The position numbers and the translations under genes were made by a program. The notes beneath the pieces were generated by a model. That model was not told the DNA's origin and searched no databases. It saw nothing but the letters and a program-made list of their open reading frames with translations. Shown here one piece after another: positions 7,993 to 15,569 of a stretch of DNA of 58,875 nt (its first letter is position 1; the number at the start of each line of letters is the position of its first letter). Origin of the DNA: Ignavibacteria bacterium (GTDB taxonomy: Bacteria; Bacteroidota; Ignavibacteria; Tepidaquicellales; Tepidaquicellaceae); assembly GCA_016929695.1 (NCBI GenBank), contig JAFGII010000013.1, forward strand, positions 1-58,875, read 5' to 3'.

Positions 7993-9579
7993 ATGAAGAA
8001 GGAAATTATTATAAATTCCACCTCAAGTGAAACAAGAATTGCAATCACTGAAGATGGTAAACTTGTAGAATTGTTTTTTGAGAGTCCGGATTTAAAAAGA
8101 AATGTGGGGGATTTATATTTAGGAAGAATTGCGAGAGTTTTACCGGGAATAAGAGCCGCATTTATTAATCTTGGATTTCCGCAGGATGCATTTTTACATT
8201 TTTCCGATATAGAAACATCACCGGACGATTATAAATCACTTATCGGCGACGATGATGATGTTGATGATATAGAAGATGAAGAAAGCGACGAAGAAAACGG
8301 GACAAAACTTGTCCAAAGGACAAATCAGTTTAAAGACAAAAATCCTGCTGCATCAAGTCTTGAAAAAGGAAAAGACATAATAGTACAGATTTCCAAAGAA
8401 CCCGTTGGCAATAAGGGGGTACGCGTTACCGCAAAAGTATCTTTACCCGGAAGGTATCTCGTGTTAATCCCGTTCACCAATAAAATCGGAATCTCAAGAA
8501 AAATTTATAATTACAGAGAGAAAAGACGTCTCAGAACAATCGTCAGGAAACATCTGCCCGGAGGTCACGGAGCAATAATAAGAACCGTCGCCGCCGGACA
8601 GGACGAAAATCTTATACTTGATGATTTGAATAAATTAATTGCTACCTGGAACGATATCGAAAACAAAATAAAGAATACTAAACCTCCGGTACTTTTATAC
8701 AAAGATGTTTCAACTACAAACTCCGTTATTAGGGATTTATTCAGAGATGATATCAACAGAATTATTGTTGATTCAAAAAAGATTTATAAAGAAATAAAAA
8801 ATTACATTGACGATACTTCTCCGGAATCATCCGATAAGCTTGAACTTTATGAAGGCAGTGTCCCGATATTCGATGCCTATAACAATATTGATAAGCAAAT
8901 TGAGGAATCACTCGATAAAAAAATAATGATAAGAAATTATGGATACATCGTGATTGAGACAACCGAAGCAATGACCGTAGTTGACGTAAACAGCGGCAAG
9001 TACGCAAAGTCAAAAGACCAGGAAGCAAATTCCTTAAGAATAAATATCGAAGCCGCAAAAGAAATTGCACGACAGGCAAGATTAAGAGATATCGGAGGAA
9101 TAATTGTAATTGATTTTATTGACCTTTATGAAGAACCGAACAAAAGGAAATTGCACGAAGAAATCAAAAAGGAATTCAGAAAAGACAGGGCAAAAGCAAC
9201 GATACTCCCTATGAGTGAATTCGGTTTAGTTCAGGTTACACGTCAGAGAATAAGGCAGAACATAGTACACAGATTATCAGCCCAGTGTCCTATGTGCAGC
9301 GGCAGTGGTAGAGTACAAACACGGATGACTTATCTGACCGATATCGAGAGATGGCTGCAGAGATATAAAGGTGCGGATAACAGTCTGTTTCTGAGATTGC
9401 GCGTTAATCCCTTAATTAAAGATTATCTCACAAGCGGATTTATCAATAAAATTTTGAAAATGTGTATTAAATACAGAGTAATAATAAAGCTTGAAACAGA
9501 CAAAGAATTCGCACTTGATGAATACAGATTCTATCAGTTGAAATCCAAGATTGATATTACCGACGAATACGGCAGTTGA
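7993..9579 (+). CDS. rng: Ribonuclease G/E family endoribonuclease
   Basis: 528 residues, RNase G-like in size, with no long RNase E-type C-terminal scaffold. Order: an N-terminal strand typical of RNase E/G (about 1-35), an S1 RNA-binding domain (GDLYLGRIARVLPGIRAAFINLG), an RNase H-like part, then the catalytic DNase I-like core with Asp in AMTVVDVNSG (about 332) and Asp in GIIVIDFIDL (about 372). The zinc-link CPMC lies near 432. The S1 domain carries a strongly acidic insertion (GDDDDVDDIEDEESDEENG, about 85-103), which is unusual and probably an exposed loop. The enzyme cleaves single-stranded AU-rich RNA from 5'-monophosphate ends and matures rRNA in relatives. It lies downstream of rho, giving a small transcription-end/RNA-decay pair. 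Confidence 0.94.
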   Translation: MKKEIIINSTSSETRIAITEDGKLVELFFESPDLKRNVGDLYLGRIARVLPGIRAAFINLGFPQDAFLHFSDIETSPDDYKSLIGDDDDVDDIEDEESDEENGTKLVQRTNQFKDKNPAASSLEKGKDIIVQISKEPVGNKGVRVTAKVSLPGRYLVLIPFTNKIGISRKIYNYREKRRLRTIVRKHLPGGHGAIIRTVAAGQDENLILDDLNKLIATWNDIENKIKNTKPPVLLYKDVSTTNSVIRDLFRDDINRIIVDSKKIYKEIKNYIDDTSPESSDKLELYEGSVPIFDAYNNIDKQIEESLDKKIMIRNYGYIVIETTEAMTVVDVNSGKYAKSKDQEANSLRINIEAAKEIARQARLRDIGGIIVIDFIDLYEEPNKRKLHEEIKKEFRKDRAKATILPMSEFGLVQVTRQRIRQNIVHRLSAQCPMCSGSGRVQTRMTYLTDIERWLQRYKGADNSLFLRLRVNPLIKDYLTSGFINKILKMCIKYRVIIKLETDKEFALDEYRFYQLKSKIDITDEYGS

Positions 9580-9621
9580 ACTTTAACAATATTTTTCTAA
9601 TATTTGAAAAACGAAAAATAT

Positions 9622-11274
9622 ATGCTCATAACAATAGACGAAAAACAGGTAGAATTCAAAGAGGGACAAACAATTCTTCAGGCAGCTTTGGCAGCAGAAA
9701 TAGATATTCCGCATTTTTGCTGGCATCCCGGACTGAGTGTTTCCGGAAATTGCAGAATATGTCTGGTTGAAGTTGAAAAAACACCAAAACTCGTTATAGC
9801 CTGTTCGACTCTGGCACAGGAAGGAATGATAGTCCAAACAAAATCCGAAAAGGTAATAAATGCACAAAATGCCGTAATGGAATTCCTCTTAATTAATCAT
9901 CCGCTCGACTGTCCGATTTGTGATGAAGCAGGAGAATGTAAACTACAGGATTACGCTTATAAATACAGCAAGGGTTATTCAAGTTTTGACGAAGAGAAAA
10001 ATCACAAAGACAAGAGAATTGACCTCGGTCCAAACGTAAAATTCGACCAGGAAAGATGTATCAGTTGTTCAAGATGTATTAGATTTTGTGAAGAAATTGC
10101 AAAAGACCCGCAACTTACGTTCGTGCAAAGAGGTGAAAAAGTTACTATAAAAACTTTTCCGGGCAAGGAACTCAACAATCCTTATTCAATGAATGTTATC
10201 GAAATTTGTCCCGTAGGCGCACTTACATCCAGACATTTCAGATTCAGGTCGAGAGTATGGGATATGTCATTTACAAACAGCATTTGTCCCGGATGTGCAC
10301 GTGGCTGCAACACGATTATTGGTACAAGAAATAATGAAATACTCAGAATTGAACCCCGTGAAAATCTTTCCGTAAATGATTACTGGCTTTGCGACTGGGG
10401 CAGACTGAATACTATAAAAAGCATATCTGACGGTAAATTAAGAATTGACGGACCTGAACTTGAACATGATTTGAATTTCGAACCGAAAAGGATACATACA
10501 AAAGTTGACTGGGACGAAGCCGCTGCAAGTGCTGCGTCCAGAATTCCTGTGGACGGAGAAAAAGTTTTTATGCTAGCATCGGCAAATTCTACGATTGAAG
10601 ACAATTATACCTTTAAAAAATTTTCAGTGGAAATCATTAAAAAATTCGATATATATTTTATTCCAAACATTGATGAATCATTCGGCGATAATATATTAAG
10701 AAAATCGGACAAAACCGCAAATTCCACACTAATGAAATATCTCGATATACCTGAATTTAATGAAGATGTTATAGATAAATTAAGAAACGGATATTATTCT
10801 TATGCTGTAATACTTAATGAAGATATTACTCTTAACAAAAATCTGTACAAAGTACTGGATAATTTAAAAGGGATAACACAATTATTAAGTTATACAAATT
10901 CTTCTGTTGCAAATAGCGATGTAGTATTTGCACTTTCGACTTATGCGGAAATAAACGGAACTTTCATTAATTTTGCAAACAGGATTCAGAAAATCCGTCC
11001 GGCGATAACCTCTTTAGAACAGGAAAGATTAATTGGCGAATTCTCGATGTCAAGGCTGGATAAATTCGGTGCCCACAATGACAGATGGACTCACGGAAAA
11101 AAATTTAATTCACGTCCGGGATGGAAAATCCTCATGCAACTGGCAAAAATACTCAACCACGATTTCAAATTCGAAAATTCCGAAGAAGTGTTTATAGAAT
11201 TCTGCAATACCGTAAAAGGTCTTGAAGGTCTGGATTATGAAGCTGTCGGAGAGCAGGGATTTCAAATTAAATAA
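9622..11274 (+). CDS. nuoG: NuoG-like NADH dehydrogenase iron-sulfur subunit
   Basis: About 550 residues. The N-terminus is a ferredoxin-like [2Fe-2S] domain with Cys at about 33, 44, 47 and 61, then HPLDCPICDEAGEC (the His-ligated [4Fe-4S] N5 type), then CISCSRCIRFC with a later CPVG, then CPGCARGC leading into a molybdopterin-oxidoreductase-like domain. This is the order of complex I subunit NuoG, which carries electrons from the NADH dehydrogenase module towards the membrane arm. The molybdopterin-like part is short compared with proteobacterial NuoG (about 900 residues) but normal for the FCB group. I prefer the ATG at 9622; a TTG at 9604 is also in frame. No other nuo gene is present, so either this complex is encoded at scattered loci or the protein serves another NADH- or ferredoxin-linked complex. 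Confidence 0.85.
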   Translation: MLITIDEKQVEFKEGQTILQAALAAEIDIPHFCWHPGLSVSGNCRICLVEVEKTPKLVIACSTLAQEGMIVQTKSEKVINAQNAVMEFLLINHPLDCPICDEAGECKLQDYAYKYSKGYSSFDEEKNHKDKRIDLGPNVKFDQERCISCSRCIRFCEEIAKDPQLTFVQRGEKVTIKTFPGKELNNPYSMNVIEICPVGALTSRHFRFRSRVWDMSFTNSICPGCARGCNTIIGTRNNEILRIEPRENLSVNDYWLCDWGRLNTIKSISDGKLRIDGPELEHDLNFEPKRIHTKVDWDEAAASAASRIPVDGEKVFMLASANSTIEDNYTFKKFSVEIIKKFDIYFIPNIDESFGDNILRKSDKTANSTLMKYLDIPEFNEDVIDKLRNGYYSYAVILNEDITLNKNLYKVLDNLKGITQLLSYTNSSVANSDVVFALSTYAEINGTFINFANRIQKIRPAITSLEQERLIGEFSMSRLDKFGAHNDRWTHGKKFNSRPGWKILMQLAKILNHDFKFENSEEVFIEFCNTVKGLEGLDYEAVGEQGFQIK

Positions 11275-11346
11275 TACCAATATCTGAAAAAGCACGAAAC
11301 ACATCAGAGTGGATTATTAACCCGTTTAGGGCTGTTCACTTCTTTA

Positions 11347-12735
11347 ATGATAGTAATAAGTGCTATGGTTGGTTCAGGAGTATTTAAAAAAATTGCCCCG
11401 ATGTCCGCCGAACTCGGTTCAGGTGGACTGATACTTCTTGCCTGGTTTGTAGCAGGTTTAATCACACTTTTTGCTGCCGCAACGAATGCCGAAGTAGCAG
11501 GACTGATTGCAGAACCCGGGGGTCAGTATGTTTATTTCAAAAAAATGTACGGTAATGCCTTCGCATTCCTTTATGGCTGGGCTTGTTTCTCTGTTATTCA
11601 GTCAGCATCCATTGCATCCATAACTTATGTTTTTTCCGAATCCGTCAATTCCGTTATAACATTACCAAGGTTATCTCCCGAACTGGAAAATTTTTCAATA
11701 TTTGGAATTTTTTATCCGCTTCAGAGTTTCGGTGTCAAAGTACTGACAATCTTGACAATAATATTCCTTACAACCGTTAATTATTTCGGCGTTATTTTTG
11801 GAGGTTCGGTAAGCAACATTTTTACAGTCCTGAAACTTGCGGGAATTTTTCTTATTATAATTTTGATATTTGCCCTGAGCAACGGGAGTATAAATAACGT
11901 TGAACCGATACTTGAAAACAAGGATTTTCATTACGAAAGTCCGCTTGGAGTTATCGGTGCATTTTATGCTGCAATGCTTGCCGCCTTTTGGGCTTATGAC
12001 GGGTGGAATAACATCGGTTATCTCGGAGGCGAAGTTAAAAATCCAAAAAGAAATATTCCGATTGCATTATATTCCGGTGTTATTATTGTTATAATTATAT
12101 ATCTTCTGATAAATTTTGCATTTCTCTATGTGATGCCTGTCAATGATATGATTAATGTTTATAATCAGCGTGATACAATTGCCGCCATAGAAGTATTGAG
12201 ACCTTTTCTTCATTACGGAGGTGTAATATTTATTTCCATTCTGATAATGGTTTCCACTTTCGCAACTACTAACGGAACTGTACTCGCTTCATCCAGATTA
12301 TATTTCGCAATGGCAAGGGACAAACTTTTTTTCGAATCGGCAGGCAACTGCCATAAAAAATTTCAGACTCCGCATACATCTTTAATTATACAGGGATTCT
12401 GGGCATCATTGCTTGTTTTATCAGGTTCATTTGACCAATTAACCGATATGCTGATGTTTGCATCGTTTATATTCTATGGTATGGGTGCGTTTGGTGTGTT
12501 TGTATTGCGCAAAAAAATGAAAGATACAAACAGACCTTACAGAGTATTCGGTTATCCATATATTCCTGCTTTAGCAATACTATTCTTCATATCAATATTC
12601 ATCATTACTATAATTCAGAATCCGAGAGATTCGGGAATAGGATTAACTCTAATTTTAATCGGAATCCCCTTCTATCTGATATGGAAAATACGGGGAGAGA
12701 AAAAAAATATTGTTCAGCATACAGATAAACGCTAA
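11347..12735 (+). CDS. APC-family amino-acid permease
   Basis: At least 462 residues with about twelve hydrophobic helices. The conserved helix-1 turn is present (SAMVGSGVF), as are helix 6 features (AFWAYDGWNNIGYLGGEVKNPKRNIP), typical of the APC superfamily, LAT/serine-threonine exchanger-like branch. It probably moves amino acids across the inner membrane. The ATG at 11347 falls inside the conserved first helix: the codons just before it encode GLLTRLGLFTSL, which relatives carry ahead of MIVISAMVGSG. The open frame extends back to the nuoG TAA at 11272-11274, yet that stretch has no ATG, GTG or TTG; the only near-start is CTG at 11284. The true start is therefore probably CTG or was lost by mutation or error. 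Substrate unknown. Confidence 0.85.
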   Translation: MIVISAMVGSGVFKKIAPMSAELGSGGLILLAWFVAGLITLFAAATNAEVAGLIAEPGGQYVYFKKMYGNAFAFLYGWACFSVIQSASIASITYVFSESVNSVITLPRLSPELENFSIFGIFYPLQSFGVKVLTILTIIFLTTVNYFGVIFGGSVSNIFTVLKLAGIFLIIILIFALSNGSINNVEPILENKDFHYESPLGVIGAFYAAMLAAFWAYDGWNNIGYLGGEVKNPKRNIPIALYSGVIIVIIIYLLINFAFLYVMPVNDMINVYNQRDTIAAIEVLRPFLHYGGVIFISILIMVSTFATTNGTVLASSRLYFAMARDKLFFESAGNCHKKFQTPHTSLIIQGFWASLLVLSGSFDQLTDMLMFASFIFYGMGAFGVFVLRKKMKDTNRPYRVFGYPYIPALAILFFISIFIITIIQNPRDSGIGLTLILIGIPFYLIWKIRGEKKNIVQHTDKR

Positions 12736-12953
12736 TATGACTGATTGATATAGATTTTAAAATTTACAGTATCAAATTTCTAAAAAAATCTGCAATTGTC
12801 AGTTACATCATTGGAAAAAGTTCGCTGCTTTTTTGAATATAATTTTGAAATTAAATACAAGACACGGTTTAAGATGAAAAAATGAATTTATTATTTTGGA
12901 AAAATTGAATAAATTCAGAATAATAATTTAATTATTAAATAAACCCAAAAGAT

Positions 12954-13604
12954 ATGAGAATATTTATTGACACAGCCAATTTAAAGGAAATCAAGGATGC
13001 GGCTGATATGGGGTTACTGGATGGCGTAACCACAAATCCGTCTTTGGTAGCAAAAGAAGGTTATAAAGATTTTAAAGACCTGCTAATCAAGATATGTGAG
13101 ATTGTTGACGGCGACATAAGTGCTGAAGTCGTTTCAACAATATCAGACGGTATAGTTAAGGAGGCAAGAGACCTTGCAAAAATACATAAGAATATCGTTA
13201 TTAAAGTACCGATAATAAAAGAGGGATTAAAAGCAGTGAAAATACTAAGCAGTGAGGGAATTAAAACGAATGTAACTTTGTGTTTTTCACCGTCGCAGGC
13301 ATTGCTTGCCGCAAAAGCGGGAGCCTATTTAATCAGTCCGTTTGTAGGCAGACTCGATGATATTTCACATGACGGAATGAATTTAATTTCACAGATAATT
13401 CAAATTTATGATAATTACGGCTATGATACTCAGGTACTTGTTGCGTCTGTAAGGCATCCGATGCACGTCGTCGAAGCGGCTCTAATGGGTGCAGATGTAT
13501 GTACCATACCGTTTAAAGTAATTGACCAGCTGGTAAAACACCCTCTGACGGATATCGGACTTCAAAATTTCTTAAAAGACTGGGATAAATTAAATAAATC
13601 GTAA
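12954..13604 (+). CDS. tal: Transaldolase (FSA/TalC-type)
   Basis: 216 residues, the length of the small transaldolase/fructose-6-phosphate aldolase subfamily. Visible: [17 protein letters not shown] at the N-terminus, [14 protein letters not shown], the Schiff-base lysine at about residue 84 in [24 protein letters not shown], and SPFVGRLDD. It transfers a dihydroxyacetone unit between sugar phosphates in the non-oxidative pentose-phosphate pathway, or splits fructose 6-phosphate; the two activities are hard to separate by sequence. It heads a plus-strand run: gcvT starts two bases after its stop, then comB and ftsK. The 218 bases upstream (12736-12953) show no gene and no clear promoter beyond general AT richness. 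Confidence 0.93.
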   Translation: MRIFIDTANLKEIKDAADMGLLDGVTTNPSLVAKEGYKDFKDLLIKICEIVDGDISAEVVSTISDGIVKEARDLAKIHKNIVIKVPIIKEGLKAVKILSSEGIKTNVTLCFSPSQALLAAKAGAYLISPFVGRLDDISHDGMNLISQIIQIYDNYGYDTQVLVASVRHPMHVVEAALMGADVCTIPFKVIDQLVKHPLTDIGLQNFLKDWDKLNKS

Positions 13605-13605
13605 A

Positions 13606-14688
13606 ATGAAAAAAACAGCATTTAATAAAATACATAAACAGTTAGGAGCAAAACTCGTTGAGTTTGCAGGATATGAAATGCCGGTTCAGTATGAAGGTAT
13701 TATCAGCGAACATAAAGCTGTTAGGGAATCCGTAGGAGTATTCGATGTTTCACATATGGGTGAAGTAGAAATTCGCGGTAAAGATGCTTATGCATTCGTT
13801 CAGAAATTGACTACGAATAATGTTTCGAAATTATCAAAAGGTAAAATTCAATATTCTGCTATGTGCTACGAAAACGGCGGGGTTGTTGATGACCTGCTGG
13901 TATATCATTGCGGCGATTACTTTATGCTCGTAATAAACGCTTCCAATATTGAAAAAGATATTGCCTGGATGAGAAAAAATGTATTCGGTGATGTTGAAAT
14001 CAAAGATATTACCGACGATACTTCCCTGCTGGCAATTCAGGGCAAAAACGCAATTAATACATTACAGAAATTAACCGATACAGATTTAAGTAAAATCGAA
14101 TATTATCATTTTGAATTCGGAAAGATGGCTGGACAGGATGTTATTATATCTCACACGGGATACACAGGAGAAAAAGTATGTTTCGAGATTTATATGAGTT
14201 CCGACATAAAAAAATCCGAAGATATGTGGAATGCAATTTTTGAAGCGGGAGAAGAATTCAATATTAAACCTGTCGGTCTGGGTGCAAGAGATACGCTTCG
14301 CCTTGAATACGCATTCAGGTTATACGGAAATGATATGGATGAAAACTCGAATCCAATCGAGGCAGGGCTCGGCTGGATTACTAAACTCGACAAAGGAGAT
14401 TTTATTGGGCGTGATGCAATATTAAAAGCAAAAGAGGCAGGACTAAAAAGGAAGCTTGTCGGATTTATAATTAATGACAGATTCGTAGCGAGGCACGGGC
14501 ACGAAGTATATTCCGGCGATAAGAAAGTCGGGTTCGTAGCGAGCGGGTCTCCTTCTCCGATGCTCGGAAAAAATATCGGACTGGCTTATGTCAGTGAAGG
14601 TTTTAATAAGATAGGCAATGAAATAGAGATTATGATAAGAGACAAAAGAGTAAAAGCAGAAATTGTCAAGACACCGTTTATTCAGTAA
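13606..14688 (+). CDS. gcvT: Aminomethyltransferase, glycine cleavage T protein
   Basis: 360 residues, full length. The family pattern is clear: LGAKLVEFAGYEMPVQYEG near the start, FDVSHMGEVEIRG, QYSAMCYENGGVVDDLLVY, a glycine-rich SHTGYTGEKVCFEIY, GLGARDTLRLEYAFRLYG and a C-terminal barrel ending in VKTPF. The T protein takes the aminomethyl group from the lipoyl H protein and gives methylene-tetrahydrofolate and ammonia. The start is the ATG two bases after the transaldolase stop. Neither gcvH nor gcvP is present, and there is no glycine riboswitch-like region, so its expression follows the upstream operon. One-carbon metabolism is also represented by folD and folC elsewhere in the window. 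Confidence 0.95.
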   Translation: MKKTAFNKIHKQLGAKLVEFAGYEMPVQYEGIISEHKAVRESVGVFDVSHMGEVEIRGKDAYAFVQKLTTNNVSKLSKGKIQYSAMCYENGGVVDDLLVYHCGDYFMLVINASNIEKDIAWMRKNVFGDVEIKDITDDTSLLAIQGKNAINTLQKLTDTDLSKIEYYHFEFGKMAGQDVIISHTGYTGEKVCFEIYMSSDIKKSEDMWNAIFEAGEEFNIKPVGLGARDTLRLEYAFRLYGNDMDENSNPIEAGLGWITKLDKGDFIGRDAILKAKEAGLKRKLVGFIINDRFVARHGHEVYSGDKKVGFVASGSPSPMLGKNIGLAYVSEGFNKIGNEIEIMIRDKRVKAEIVKTPFIQ

Positions 14689-14699
14689 TTAATTAGTTT

Positions 14700-15530
14700 A
14701 TGATAAAAATAAGTATATTCCTAAGTCATTCTTTGGTAGCGGAAGACCTGCTGCTGAAAGACAAGAATGCCGTTGTAATTGATGTGTTAAGAGCAGGTTC
14801 AACTATGACGGTTGCACTTTCAAACGGGGCAAAAGAAGTAATACCCGCAGAGAACGTAACCAAAGCAGCGAAAATCAACCGTGGTTCATCAAATTCTATG
14901 CTTTGCGGTGAAAGAAACGGTAAATTAGTAGTTGGTTTTGACTTTGGTAATTCACCTCTTGAATTTACACAGGAGAAAGTGAAAGGAAAAACACTGATTT
15001 TCAGTACAACAAACGGGACAGTTTCAATTGTCAAGTCAAGATTAACTAAAAACTGCGTTATAGGAAGTTTTTTAAATATTTCAAAAATTGTTGAGTATAT
15101 TCTTTCTGTTAATCAGGATTTTTATTTACTATGTGCTGGGAAATTAAACAACTTCTGCATTGAAGATTTTGTATTTGCAGGAGCAGTTATTAAGGAAATA
15201 CTTAAAGTAAAATCTGATAATATAAATATCGAATTAAATGACCCTGAATACACGGCATTAAAACTCGCTGAATTGCTTGTATATAAAAATGATGAACTGT
15301 CATCCGACTTGATATTAGATATGTTTAAAATATCAGAGCACGGAAAATTTCTTATATCACTGGGATTTGAGAAAGACCTTGAAATATGTTCACGTATTAA
15401 TACTTACCCGTTTTTACCGATTTTTTCCAAAGACATTATTAAACTTAAAGAACAGATTGAACTCGAGACTTCGCAGCGAATGGGTATGAAGAAAATAAAC
15501 CTTTCAGGAAAAAATTCAAACGATAAATAA
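14700..15530 (+). CDS. comB: ComB-like 2-phosphosulfolactate phosphatase
   Basis: 276 residues. Family segments seen are VVIDVLRAGSTMTVALSNGA, LCGERNGKLVVGFDFGNSP and GKTLIFSTTNGT, which are the hallmark of the ComB fold. In methanogens ComB removes phosphate from 2-phosphosulfolactate in coenzyme M synthesis. In bacteria the fold is common but its role is often unproved; sulfolactate metabolism is one option. No comA or comC gene is adjacent. The C-terminal part (about 160-276) is less conserved and contains a lysine-rich end. It lies 11 bases after gcvT and about 40 before ftsK, so it is probably in the same transcript. Family call is strong, substrate uncertain. Confidence 0.88.
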   Translation: MIKISIFLSHSLVAEDLLLKDKNAVVIDVLRAGSTMTVALSNGAKEVIPAENVTKAAKINRGSSNSMLCGERNGKLVVGFDFGNSPLEFTQEKVKGKTLIFSTTNGTVSIVKSRLTKNCVIGSFLNISKIVEYILSVNQDFYLLCAGKLNNFCIEDFVFAGAVIKEILKVKSDNINIELNDPEYTALKLAELLVYKNDELSSDLILDMFKISEHGKFLISLGFEKDLEICSRINTYPFLPIFSKDIIKLKEQIELETSQRMGMKKINLSGKNSNDK

Positions 15531-15569
15531 GGAGGTTAACCCGGCTTCTTTAAACGGCAGGAAAGAATT

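Noticed and set aside
12736-12953. Glycine riboswitch for gcvT
   Set aside because: The region is AT-rich with no paired stems of that class, and the gene downstream is the transaldolase.
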